Assembly: GCF_002975405.1 (NCBI RefSeq)
Contig: NZ_PCPS01000002.1
Location: 806,001-870,000 of the forward strand
Source of the DNA: Arthrobacter sp. MYb229
GTDB taxonomy: Bacteria > Actinomycetota > Actinomycetes > Actinomycetales > Micrococcaceae
Direction: 5' to 3'
Length of the DNA stretch: 64,000 bases
Part shown: positions 42,802 to 50,468 of the stretch, in pieces
Layout of the letters: every line of letters begins with the position of its first letter
Numbering within the stretch: the first letter of the stretch is position 1
Position numbers and translations under genes: made by a program
Notes under the pieces: generated by a model
Database searches by the model: none
What the model was told of the DNA's origin: nothing
What the model saw: only the letters and a program-made list of their open reading frames with translations

Positions 42802-43874
42802 GCACTTCGCCTAGTATGAGCCCCGAGAACGTGCTGGAGGTCAAGGACTTGTCCAAGACCTTCCACGTATCGGCCGGGGCCGCCGGAAGCCAAGAGCTAC
42901 GGGCCCTGGACGGCATTAATCTCCATGTACGCCAGGGCGAAACCCTTGGGCTGGTCGGAGAATCGGGGTGCGGCAAATCAACGCTTGCCCGCACCCTGAT
43001 GATGCTGGAGACTCCGGATACGGGGACCGTGCGCTTTGAAGGGCAGGACCCCTTCGCCCTGCGGGGCAAGGAATTGCTTACCTGGCGACGCCGAGTGCAA
43101 ATGGTATTTCAAGACCCCTTCGCCTCGCTTAATGCCCGCATGACCGCGGGGCAAATCATTACGGAGCCCTTTGCAACACACAAGGACCTGTATCGAGGAA
43201 CCGCGGCCAAGAACAGAAGGCTGAATGAACTGCTGGATCTGGTGGGGCTGCGCGCAACAGATGCCGCCAAGTCTCCGCAGGAATTTTCCGGAGGACAGCG
43301 GCAGCGCATTGGGATTGCCCGGGCGCTGGCTTTGGACCCCGACCTGATCATCCTTGACGAGCCGGTCTCTGCCCTGGACCTCTCGGTACAAGCGCAGGTG
43401 CTCAATCTGCTCAACGATCTGCAGCAGGAGTTGGGCGTGAGTTACATCTTCATTTCCCACGATCTGTCGGTGGTTCGGCACGTCACCGACCGGGTCGCGG
43501 TCATGTATTTGGGCCGGATCATCGAATCTGGATCCACCGAGCAGGTCTTCGACGCGCCTCTTCATCCGTACACCGCCTCGTTGATGTCCGCGTCGCCGAA
43601 GCTTGATCCCGCTAAACGTCCGGCCAGGCGAATCGTGTTGCAAGGCGAGCTGCCATCACCGCTGGATCCACCGTCGGGGTGCCGCTTTCGCACGCGGTGC
43701 TGGAAAGCACAACCCATTTGCAGCGCAGAGCGGCCAGAAAAGATGACTAGAAATGACTCTGGTCAAGTCAGCTTGGGGATCCCCGGAGTCGGACCGGGCG
43801 CCGGAGCGCATGTGGCCGAATGCCACTTTCCTGTGGCTGATCCCTCCGAAGCGGGACTAATTCCTGCAGGTTAA
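42798..43874 (+). CDS. Peptide-type ABC transporter ATPase (DppF-like)
   Basis: 358 aa with Walker [20 protein letters not shown]-loop QMVFQDPFASLNARMTAGQI, signature FSGGQRQRIGIARALALDPD, Walker B LIILDEPVSALDL and YIFISHDLSVVRHVTDRVAV. The C-terminal SGCRFRTRCWKAQPICSAE is the oligopeptide-ATPase Cys-rich end. Last gene of the operon, followed by a hairpin. Confidence 0.94.
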   Translation: MSTSPSMSPENVLEVKDLSKTFHVSAGAAGSQELRALDGINLHVRQGETLGLVGESGCGKSTLARTLMMLETPDTGTVRFEGQDPFALRGKELLTWRRRVQMVFQDPFASLNARMTAGQIITEPFATHKDLYRGTAAKNRRLNELLDLVGLRATDAAKSPQEFSGGQRQRIGIARALALDPDLIILDEPVSALDLSVQAQVLNLLNDLQQELGVSYIFISHDLSVVRHVTDRVAVMYLGRIIESGSTEQVFDAPLHPYTASLMSASPKLDPAKRPARRIVLQGELPSPLDPPSGCRFRTRCWKAQPICSAERPEKMTRNDSGQVSLGIPGVGPGAGAHVAECHFPVADPSEAGLIPAG

Positions 43875-43893
43875 ACCGGCACTCGATGCACGC

Positions 43894-43935
43894 TGCTGGA
43901 GGCCGTGCCGGCGCTGCATGTCACGGCCTCCAGCA
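43894..43935. terminator. Terminator hairpin after the ABC importer operon
   Basis: A 14-bp perfect stem (43894-43907 with 43922-43935, TGCTGGAGGCCGTG arm) lies 19 bases past the stop codon. Confidence 0.8.
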
Positions 43936-44048
43936 AGCCAGCGCGTAGCAGGCCAGATTGCATTGCATCATAGTGGCCTGCCAGATAGGTGAGTGAGGGG
44001 CGAAAGTGACAAGATGGTTCCAGACGTGTTCAACAACAAGGAGTCATC

Positions 44049-44366
44049 GTGAGCTACCAAGTCGGTCCCGCAGAACAGATTTCCAGAGGAGACGCTCTGC
44101 TGGTCCCCGCCAGTGACAGCGGCGCCAGCGAAGACATTGCGATTTTCCATGCAGCAGACGGCAATTTTTATGCATTGCAGGACGAATGCCCCCATGAGAT
44201 CGCTTCGCTCTCCGACGGTTGGGTCGAAGGGTGCGAGGTTGAATGCCCATTGCACGCCTCCACCTTCGATTTGAAGAGCGGAAAGGTGCAGTGCCTTCCC
44301 GCCACCGATGACGCGCGCACCTACAAGGTTGCGGTAGTTGACGGGAATTTGGAGCTAGATATCTAA
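44049..44366 (+). CDS. Rieske [2Fe-2S] ferredoxin
   Basis: The 105-aa protein starts at GTG 44049 (AAGGAG upstream). It carries the Rieske ligands as DECPHEIASLSDGWVEGCEV and then ECPLHASTFDLKSG: Cys-x-His and Cys-x-x-His. Size and sequence match the small ferredoxin subunit of aromatic-ring dioxygenases, which passes electrons from a flavin reductase to an oxygenase. The reductase follows directly. No oxygenase alpha or beta subunit is in the operon or anywhere in the window. Confidence 0.9.
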   Translation: MSYQVGPAEQISRGDALLVPASDSGASEDIAIFHAADGNFYALQDECPHEIASLSDGWVEGCEVECPLHASTFDLKSGKVQCLPATDDARTYKVAVVDGNLELDI

Positions 44367-45512
44367 ATGCCGTCAGTTCATATTGTCGGCGGTGGCGTTG
44401 CCGGATTTACCCTTGCGCGCGAATTGGTCAACAAGGGATATTCCGGAAGCATCAAGATCAGTGACCCCGAGGGGCTTCCCTATGACCGGCCACCGCTAAG
44501 CAAGTCGCTGCAGCGTGAGCACTTTGTTCCGCTCTCGTGGTTCGAGGAACATGGTGTGGGGCTGGTCCAGGAATCGGTCACCGAACTGAGCGTACCCACG
44601 GAGCCGGACGATTGGGTAGTGCTCGCCACCGGCACCACTCCCAACAAGCTTCAGGTGCCAGGCACAGAATACGCGCGCAGCCTGCACAGCGGAGAAGACG
44701 CCGTTTTTCTGTCGTCGATGCTGGAAGATGGAATGTTCGGCCAACGAGTCCTCATCATCGGCGCCGGACTGGTCGGTGCGGAGTTCGCCGCCACCGCAAA
44801 AATGCTCGGAGCGCAGGTGACCCTCGTGTCCAGCTCTTCGGCTCCGCTGTCCAAAGTCTTGGGCACAGACATGGCAACGGCGCTGCATGCCGAGCATTCC
44901 CGCCGCGGGATTACCTCGATGACGGGGGCGGTGACCGAGCTCGGTCCGACGCACGCGATGGTTTCCGGTCGGCGGATCGATGCAGAAATCATCGTTGCAG
45001 CAATCGGTGTCACCGCCGAAACCACGCTCGCAGCGGATATGGGGTTGGAAATCAACGACGGGATTGTTGTCGATGAATCCCTGCGCACCACCAGTCAGCG
45101 GCAGGTCCTTGCTATTGGGGACGCCGCGCGCATGGTTCAGCGGCCTCGTGCGGTGCACTGGGAAGCCGCCATGGAGGATGCAGCCATTGCTGCCGCAACC
45201 ATCATGGGCACCGAAGCAACCGCACACTCGGTTCCTTGGTTCTGGTCTGACCGCCACGACAGCCACGTCGAAACGGTGGGGGACTTCGGCAAGGCAAGTC
45301 GAACCATTTCGCGGTTGAACCGGCGCGGCCAGCTGCAGGTACTCTTTGGTTTGGACGAGTCCGGAAGCCTGATCGCCGCATCAATGGTCGATGGCGGGCT
45401 GATGTCCAAGGCAGTTAAACGACTTATTGCCCGAGGCGTGACCCCGAGCATTGAAGAACTACGAGACCCACTGGTCGGTCCTCGCGACCTTGGACGGCAG
45501 GACCAAACATGA
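44367..45512 (+). CDS. FAD-dependent ferredoxin reductase
   Basis: The 381-aa protein begins right after the ferredoxin stop. FAD motif HIVGGGVAGFTLARELVNKG at the N-terminus, LPYDRPPLSKSL (typical of ferredoxin reductases of the BphA4/CamA kind), ATGTTPN, NAD motif VLIIGAGLVGAEFAATAKML, and the second FAD motif QVLAIGDAARM followed by VHWEAAMEDAAIAAATIMG. It takes electrons from NAD(P)H to the Rieske ferredoxin. The C-terminal domain is of standard length. Overlaps the MFS gene by four bases. Confidence 0.92.
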   Translation: MPSVHIVGGGVAGFTLARELVNKGYSGSIKISDPEGLPYDRPPLSKSLQREHFVPLSWFEEHGVGLVQESVTELSVPTEPDDWVVLATGTTPNKLQVPGTEYARSLHSGEDAVFLSSMLEDGMFGQRVLIIGAGLVGAEFAATAKMLGAQVTLVSSSSAPLSKVLGTDMATALHAEHSRRGITSMTGAVTELGPTHAMVSGRRIDAEIIVAAIGVTAETTLAADMGLEINDGIVVDESLRTTSQRQVLAIGDAARMVQRPRAVHWEAAMEDAAIAAATIMGTEATAHSVPWFWSDRHDSHVETVGDFGKASRTISRLNRRGQLQVLFGLDESGSLIAASMVDGGLMSKAVKRLIARGVTPSIEELRDPLVGPRDLGRQDQT

Positions 45513-46765
45513 TCACAGAACGTAATTCGCGGTTGCCCGAAGCTCTTCGCGTTCCGACGAAGCGCGTAGGAGCCGGATGGATAGCCGCGGTCGTCATTGT
45601 CCATATCGGCATCAATGTCGGCTTTTTCGCGCCGATTCAGGTGCTGCTTGGCCTGCACGCCGAACAGCTGGACGCCAGCCAGAAAAACGCCATTCTTTCG
45701 CTGGTCACCGGTGTGGGCGCGGCGGTGTCGCTGGTTGCCAACCCGTTATTCGGTGCCTTGAGCGACCGGAGCACCTCGAAATTTGGCCGACGCGTCCCGT
45801 GGGTGATGTGTGGAACCGTCTTTGCCGCGCTGGCATTGCTCTTGATGTCCACCGCGCAGACGGTGACCATGCTGGTAATCGGCTGGGCGTTGATGCAGGC
45901 AGCCGGCAACGCGGCACTGGCCGCGATCTTCGCGGCCATCCCGGATAAGGTGCCGGTGGAACAACGCGGACTGGTCGGTGGACTGGTAGCACTGGGCCAG
46001 ACCTGTGGTTCGCTTATTGGTGCGGTCATCGGCATGGTGGCCGCCTCGAACCTGGTTTTCGGCTATGCCATGGTCGCTACTGCGGTGGCGATCTGCGCCA
46101 TTCCATTCGTATTGATGCGCCAGGACGTGCCGTTGCCCAAGGGAACGCTGGAACCGTTGAAACTCTTGGAATTCATCAAGAGCTTCTGGATCAACCCCCT
46201 GCAGTACACCGATTTCGGGTGGGCCTGGCTGACTCGATTCCTGCTGTATCTGGGCAGCCAACTATGTTTGGTATATCTGCTCTTCTTCTTGCAAGACGAA
46301 CTGCATCATCCGGAACCAGCCACCGGGGTGCTGGTGCTGACCGCCATTTACGCCTTCTGCGTGATCTTCTCCTCGGTGATATCTGGACGCTTGTCAGATC
46401 GGGATGGGAAGCGCAAGAAGTATGTAATCATCTCCTCGGTCATCGTGGCCATTGCTGCCCTCACGTTGGCTTTCGCCTCTTCCTTTGGCACCGCAATCAT
46501 TGCCGCAGTACTGCTGGGCATTGGTTTCGGAGCCTACCTAGCGGTGGATTTTGCCCTGCTAACCCAGGTCCTTCCGCATGAAGACTCACGGGGCAAGGAT
46601 CTGGGCATGATCAATATTGCGAACTCCCTGCCTCAGGTCGTAGCCCCGCTTGTCGCTTGGCTGTCGGTGACTTGGTTCGGCGGATATTCAACCTTGTTCA
46701 TCTGCTCCGCGGTGATCAGCCTCGTAGGTGCCGTACTGGTCACGAAGATCAAAAGTGTCCCGTAG
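45509..46765 (+). CDS. MFS transporter in the Rieske operon
   Basis: The 418-aa protein has 12 membrane segments and an MFS motif FGALSDRSTSKFGRRVPWVM after helix 2 and SGRLSDRDGKRKKYVI in the second half. SDR-x-FGRR is common in sugar:cation symporter-like MFS members. As its ATG overlaps the reductase stop, it is made with the electron-transfer proteins and probably imports the compound they help oxidise, or exports a product. Substrate unknown. Confidence 0.88.
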   Translation: MITERNSRLPEALRVPTKRVGAGWIAAVVIVHIGINVGFFAPIQVLLGLHAEQLDASQKNAILSLVTGVGAAVSLVANPLFGALSDRSTSKFGRRVPWVMCGTVFAALALLLMSTAQTVTMLVIGWALMQAAGNAALAAIFAAIPDKVPVEQRGLVGGLVALGQTCGSLIGAVIGMVAASNLVFGYAMVATAVAICAIPFVLMRQDVPLPKGTLEPLKLLEFIKSFWINPLQYTDFGWAWLTRFLLYLGSQLCLVYLLFFLQDELHHPEPATGVLVLTAIYAFCVIFSSVISGRLSDRDGKRKKYVIISSVIVAIAALTLAFASSFGTAIIAAVLLGIGFGAYLAVDFALLTQVLPHEDSRGKDLGMINIANSLPQVVAPLVAWLSVTWFGGYSTLFICSAVISLVGAVLVTKIKSVP

Positions 46766-46771
46766 CGGTAA

Positions 46772-47281
46772 ATGACAATTGATTGGCTGGTGAATGAGGC
46801 ACCTTTCATGGTGACTTTCACATTCTTCTTTTTCGGAGCGATGCTTCGCGGCAACGCGACCTATTGGGTAGGCCGCGCAGTGGCACGCGGGGTGGAAAAC
46901 ACCCGGTATCAAAGAATCATGCACGGAATTGTGTACCGGCGTGCCCAAAGATTCATTGCACGGTGGGGAATGCTTGCGGTTCCATTGTGCTTCCTCACCG
47001 TTGGAATTCAGTCTGCGGTTAATGCCTCGGCCGGGGCTAGCCGGATGCCGCTACGGCGCTACCTGCCTGCGGTGACGGTAGGAGCGCTGGCCTGGGCCTT
47101 GATTTACACGACCATTGGCATGGCGGTGTTCTACGCCTGGCTCTCGCTGGATTGGCCGTATATTGTTGCTGCCTTGTTGGCCATCGCGGTGATCGTGTAT
47201 TTTTTCCTCCGCTACCGCAAGCGCAATTCCGAACGGATCAGCGGTGCTGCTTCCGAAGAGAGCATGCCTGATCAATCATGA
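46772..47281 (+). CDS. VTT/DedA-like membrane protein
   Basis: A 169-aa protein with three or four hydrophobic segments and the VTT-type core: FFFFGAMLRGNATYWVGRAV near residue 30, RFIARWGMLAVPLCFLTVGI, QSAVNASAGASRMPLRRYLP, and AWALIYTTIGMAVFYAW. VTT (SNARE-associated/DedA) proteins flip phospholipids or undecaprenyl phosphate; this one is short and lacks the first helices of full DedA proteins. It starts six bases after the MFS stop, so it belongs to the same operon. Confidence 0.8.
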   Translation: MTIDWLVNEAPFMVTFTFFFFGAMLRGNATYWVGRAVARGVENTRYQRIMHGIVYRRAQRFIARWGMLAVPLCFLTVGIQSAVNASAGASRMPLRRYLPAVTVGALAWALIYTTIGMAVFYAWLSLDWPYIVAALLAIAVIVYFFLRYRKRNSERISGAASEESMPDQS

Positions 47282-47369
47282 ACTCACTATGATGTTGTTC
47301 TAGAGAATGTAAAGACGTCCAAGGCGGCAAGGCCCAAAAAAACTTGGTAGTGAAAGCTGGTGCAAATAG

Positions 47370-47858
47370 ATGCTCAATAACCCCGCGTCTGGCGAAAAAA
47401 GAACTGCCCAGCTCGATGAGCTAGACCGACGGTTGTTGGCGCTGCTCTCGGAGAATTCACGTAGAACTAATAACTCGTTGGCCGAGGAATTGGGAATTGC
47501 GGCATCCACCTGCCTGGCTCGACTAAATGCCCTACGCGACTCCGGAGTCATCTCCCGATTCACCATCGAGGTCGATCCGCAAGTTCTTGGTCGGGAGCTC
47601 GAGGCGCTGATCTTCGTCAAAATACGTCCGGGCGCACGTCACCTGATGTCCAGCTTCGCTTCGGACATGCGTGCTAAACCCGGGGTCCGCCAGCTGTTCT
47701 TCCTCGGCGGCGCCGACGATTTCGTCCTGCACGTTGCTGTCCGGAACTCCTCAGATGTGCGGCAGTTCGTCTTGGACAACCTGTCAGCGAATCCCGCGGT
47801 GGCCACCACCCAAACTTCTCTGGTCTTTGAACACAGCCATGGCACCGACGAGTATTAA
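47370..47858 (+). CDS. Lrp/AsnC family transcriptional regulator
   Basis: 162 aa: an AsnC-type winged helix (residues ~15-65: LDELDRRLLALLSENSRRTN, LAEELGIAASTCLARLNALR) and a C-terminal RAM ligand domain with EALIFVKIRPGARHLMSSFA and VRQLFFLGGADDFVLHVAVR. It probably senses an amino acid. It stands alone between the VTT gene (88 bases upstream) and a gene-poor stretch; its target is not evident. Confidence 0.9.
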   Translation: MLNNPASGEKRTAQLDELDRRLLALLSENSRRTNNSLAEELGIAASTCLARLNALRDSGVISRFTIEVDPQVLGRELEALIFVKIRPGARHLMSSFASDMRAKPGVRQLFFLGGADDFVLHVAVRNSSDVRQFVLDNLSANPAVATTQTSLVFEHSHGTDEY

Positions 47859-48160
47859 CGAATGGTTGCAACCCGGTTGGCACCCCTCGACGATACTGAC
47901 GTTTGGATGAGAACGTATCGGGAATATGGTCCACAACGGAATCGAAGCCAGCGTGCGAAAGTAGAACGATTTGCAGGCTTCGGAAACACGCTCTCGATTC
48001 GTACTTCCTGACGATAGCGACTGGCATTATTCGAATAAAAATGCTAAGATGAACGTTCTCTTCCGAGGTGAGGCGTTTCGAAGTCGCGAACCATCGCTGA
48101 TGATGCCTCGGTCGAGGCTAGCCGCATCCGCGGTTGAGTTTTGAGGAGGCCGAGAACTTA
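47859..48160. other. Gene-poor region with a promoter for the 79-aa protein
   Basis: No gene seen. A/T-rich sequence at about 48025-48055 (TTATTCGAATAAAAATGCTA with an inner TTCGAA palindrome) can hold a promoter. GAGGAGG at 48143-48149 serves the next start codon. Confidence 0.45.
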
Positions 48161-48400
48161 ATGAGTGTTGACGTAACTGTACTGGCCGCATTGGTCACCC
48201 TTACGGCGCTTGTTGGCGCCAGTATCTATCTGGTCGCGAAATACCGGCGAACACACGAAGCAGAGATCCGCGAGTCGCTGATTCGGCAGGCAAATAAGCA
48301 TGGCGTCGCATCCCCGGAGAACCTGACGAATCAGGAGCTCAAGGCACATATTCACGAAGCTAAGCGCGACCGCAAGCAAGGGCAGATGAAGACCGCCTAG
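48161..48400 (+). CDS. Small single-pass membrane protein, 79 aa
   Basis: ATG 48161 is favoured, with GAGGAGG upstream; a TTG at 48134 is the alternative. The protein has one hydrophobic helix (about residues 5-25: TVLAALVTLTALVGASIYLV), then a charged tail with RRTHEAEIRESLIRQANKHG and LKAHIHEAKRDRKQ. No family is recognised. The tail is Lys/Arg/Glu-rich and probably helical. A hairpin follows. Confidence 0.65.
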   Translation: MSVDVTVLAALVTLTALVGASIYLVAKYRRTHEAEIRESLIRQANKHGVASPENLTNQELKAHIHEAKRDRKQGQMKTA

Positions 48401-48427
48401 CAGGTATCGGCGCGCTACCTTCAATGG

Positions 48428-48465
48428 CGGCGGTGAATAGAACATTTCGGATTCGCTCACCGCCG
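48428..48465. terminator. Terminator-like hairpin after the 79-aa protein
   Basis: A 9-bp stem (48428-48436 with 48457-48465, CGGCGGTGA arm) followed by TCATTTATTT. Confidence 0.6.
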
Positions 48466-48725
48466 TCATTTATTTCCCCGCTCAGGCTCTTCGCTAGACC
48501 CGTCGCATTCGCCGCCTGAGTGATGATGGACGGGTCGCAAAACCTAGATTAGTTAAAGAATAAATAATCTTCAGAATCATATTTACGCTTTGAATTTTAG
48601 CCTCTTTGATAAATGGCGCAAGTCACCATTTTTGCCGTAACTTCCGGTTATTCATGCGGATTGAATCACAAGGTGCTGTGACGTTGTGAACGAATTAGAG
48701 GGTTCTGTAAAAAAGGGGAAAATTT
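48466..48725. other. A/T-rich non-coding stretch
   Basis: This stretch is clearly richer in A and T than its surroundings (for example 48545-48600). No gene is supported. It probably holds the promoter of the short leader ORF and 121-aa protein that follow. Confidence 0.5.
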
Positions 48726-48764
48726 ATGGGCTTTACTGGAATTACGATGTTGGCAAAAATCTAG
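48726..48764 (+). CDS. Possible 12-codon leader peptide
   Basis: ATG 48726 reads MGFTGITMLAKI and stops at TAG 48762-48764. A strong AAGGGGA is spaced seven bases before the ATG. The stop codon overlaps the Shine-Dalgarno sequence (TAGGAG) of the 121-aa gene beginning at 48774. The layout fits translational coupling or a leader peptide; expression is unproven. Confidence 0.4.
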   Translation: MGFTGITMLAKI

Positions 48765-48773
48765 GAGCAGAAC

Positions 48774-49139
48774 ATGGGTGCGATCCCTCTCGGCGAAGAC
48801 ATACTCTTGGCCCGTCATGGCGCAAGTGTCGTCAAGTTTCGTCAGGATCGCAAAAACCGTGCAACTGTTGCCTATCTGCGTGGGGGCGCAACGGATTCGG
48901 CGTCGAATCTGCTCAGTGCCCGAGCGCTTAGTCCGGCAGAATCGATTAGCCGCGGAGCAGTTTCCTACCTGGAAGATGAATCGGTAGTCAGCCGCCAGGA
49001 AGTACGCTCGCTGGTGAAGATCTCTCTCGGGTTCAGCGCGGTGATGGGAATCGTCTTTGGCGGATTGCTGTTGGCTCTGTACAAGGTCGGTGGCAACGAG
49101 GCGATCGCGTCGCTGTCGACCATGGGTGCTATGCCCTAA
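48774..49139 (+). CDS. Hypothetical membrane protein, 121 aa
   Basis: ATG 48774 follows AGGAG. The first ~80 residues are soluble (start MGAIPLGEDILLARHGASVV), then comes one hydrophobic helix, KISLGFSAVMGIVFGGLLLA, near residues 82-103 and a short Gly/Met-rich end. I do not recognise a family. A frame on the opposite strand is longer, but the good ribosome site, the perfect terminator after it and codon bias favour this one. Confidence 0.7.
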   Translation: MGAIPLGEDILLARHGASVVKFRQDRKNRATVAYLRGGATDSASNLLSARALSPAESISRGAVSYLEDESVVSRQEVRSLVKISLGFSAVMGIVFGGLLLALYKVGGNEAIASLSTMGAMP

Positions 49140-49153
49140 CTCCAGAATTTTCA

Positions 49154-49193
49154 AGCAGCTTGGGCGAAACCTATTGGTTTCGCCCAAGCTGCT
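49154..49193. terminator. Terminator hairpin after the 121-aa protein
   Basis: An 18-bp perfect stem (49154-49171 with 49176-49193) on a 4-nt loop, followed by TCTGT. Confidence 0.87.
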
Positions 49194-49306
49194 TCTGTAT
49201 TGCTGGTACTTCGGCTGTGTGCGCATCTCGGAGTGCCGCTGACAAGACTCGTAATTAAGAAATTCTGGGCATAGGATGGCGACAATCCCACGGATTGGAG
49301 CCCGAC

Positions 49307-49495
49307 ATGCGTTTCGTAATGGAAGTAAACTTCGACTCCGAGAGTATGAAGCTCAAGCCACTCGAGGAGTTGCAGAAGATACTCGCGGACTGGTCGAAGA
49401 ATATCGCCATCTACCCGCTAGAGCCAGGCGCTCAGGGGGACATCCTCGATGCCGAGGGTGAAGAGGTTGGCGAATGGGCGTTCCTTGATGACTAA
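49307..49495 (+). CDS. Small acidic protein, 62 aa
   Basis: ATG 49307 has GGAG seven bases upstream. The peptide (MRFVMEVNFDSESMKLKPLE and on to EVGEWAFLDD) is acidic, with an alternating hydrophobic pattern suggesting one strand and one helix. No domain recognised. Its end overlaps that of the convergent LapA gene by four bases. Confidence 0.6.
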   Translation: MRFVMEVNFDSESMKLKPLEELQKILADWSKNIAIYPLEPGAQGDILDAEGEEVGEWAFLDD

Positions 49496-49713
49496 TCCCG
49501 CTTCTTAGAGAACCGCCCGATCACATAACCTATGGCCAAAGTGGCGGAGAGCACGGCCCACAGCGGAGCGGCGGTGTGGAAGAGCAGCAGTTCCACACGC
49601 ACGAATTGAAGGTTCTGCAAGATAAAGACCAGCGCAACAATTCCCAGCGCGATGGCTGCCCACTGTTTGGCCGAAAGCCTTGAACTCCCAGCAGGCGTAC
49701 GGCTTTGCCTCAT
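49492..49713 (-). CDS. LapA domain (DUF1049) membrane protein
   Basis: 73 aa with two hydrophobic helices, WAAIALGIVALVFILQNLQF and AAPLWAVLSATLAIGYVIGR, and the QNLQFVRVELLLF linker typical of LapA-domain proteins. The basic end RFSKKRD would face the cytoplasm. Function is not established in actinobacteria. Its ATG overlaps the stop of the TetR gene (four bases), so it forms an operon with it. Confidence 0.85.
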   Translation of the reverse strand: MRQSRTPAGSSRLSAKQWAAIALGIVALVFILQNLQFVRVELLLFHTAAPLWAVLSATLAIGYVIGRFSKKRD

Positions 49714-50363
49714 AGCTGGTCTCGCGAAGCCAGCAAGCCGAGCACCAGCGCGCGGATTCCGCGTCTGAAGGAATCGTCGCTGGTGTTGATTCCCGTCTCG
49801 CGCTGCGCCGCAACGGCCTGCGTGAAATTAGGGGTGGCATCTTGGCGATTGCTCGTGTCAAAAATGTCATGTGGCGCTGCGGTGTCCATGGCTGAGCCGA
49901 AGATGAACGACTCCAGGGCGACAATCGTCGGAACGATCTCGGATTCGGCGAGCCCGTAGTTTTTCAACGCCTTTGCCACATGCTCATACATGCCCAAGGT
50001 GCGTGGCGAATCGGCCACCGGGAGCACGGCGATAATCGGGATCAATGGAATGTGCTTGGCGAAAATACCGCGGTAGCTGGTAGCCCAGTGAATCAGCGCC
50101 TCGTGGATTTCTAGTTTTTCGAAGGCGGAGGTGTCCACCTCCGCCATCACCAATTCCTGAATCCATTGCAGCAGGTCTTGCTTGGAATCCACGTGGTTGT
50201 AGAGGGCCGAAGGCGAGACCCCCAAGGACCTGGCCAGTTGCTGCATGGTCAGTGCGTCATAGCCGTCCTGCGATACGAGACCCAGCGCGTGCTCGGTGAT
50301 GCGGTCACGGTTGAGTATCGCTGTGCGTGGTCGACCGGCCCGTCGGGCACCTTCGGTGGTCAT
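49710..50363 (-). CDS. TetR family transcriptional regulator
   Basis: 217 aa from ATG 50363. The helix-turn-helix (LTMQQLARSLGVSPSALYNH at residues ~35-55) is followed by a long C-terminal ligand domain (LIHWATSYRGIFAKHIPLIP, ALESFIFGSAMD). Divergent from putrescine oxidase, with a near-perfect 8+5+8 palindrome in between. This suggests control of polyamine oxidation with the inducer being putrescine or its product (inference). Confidence 0.9.
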   Translation of the reverse strand: MTTEGARRAGRPRTAILNRDRITEHALGLVSQDGYDALTMQQLARSLGVSPSALYNHVDSKQDLLQWIQELVMAEVDTSAFEKLEIHEALIHWATSYRGIFAKHIPLIPIIAVLPVADSPRTLGMYEHVAKALKNYGLAESEIVPTIVALESFIFGSAMDTAAPHDIFDTSNRQDATPNFTQAVAAQRETGINTSDDSFRRGIRALVLGLLASRDQL

Positions 50364-50429
50364 TCCAATTTCCCCCTGACGTGGCATGCTTCACAAGCGC
50401 ATGTTCGTACTCTATGCTATACGCAGAGG

Positions 50430-50450
50430 TAAATGAACCAAATTCATTTA
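50430..50450 (+). promoter_or_regulatory. TetR-type palindrome before putrescine oxidase
   Basis: Two perfect 8-bp arms, TAAATGAA (50430-50437) and TTCATTTA (50443-50450), around CCAAA. It lies just upstream of the Shine-Dalgarno sequence of the oxidase gene, where a TetR dimer would block expression. Confidence 0.65.
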
Positions 50451-50468
50451 GCGTTGAGGAGAATTACC

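Noticed and set aside
48666-49226. 186-codon minus-strand frame opposite the 121-aa protein
   Set aside because: The plus-strand gene has a ribosome site, a membrane helix and a perfect terminator; the minus frame would read through that hairpin and has no start signal.
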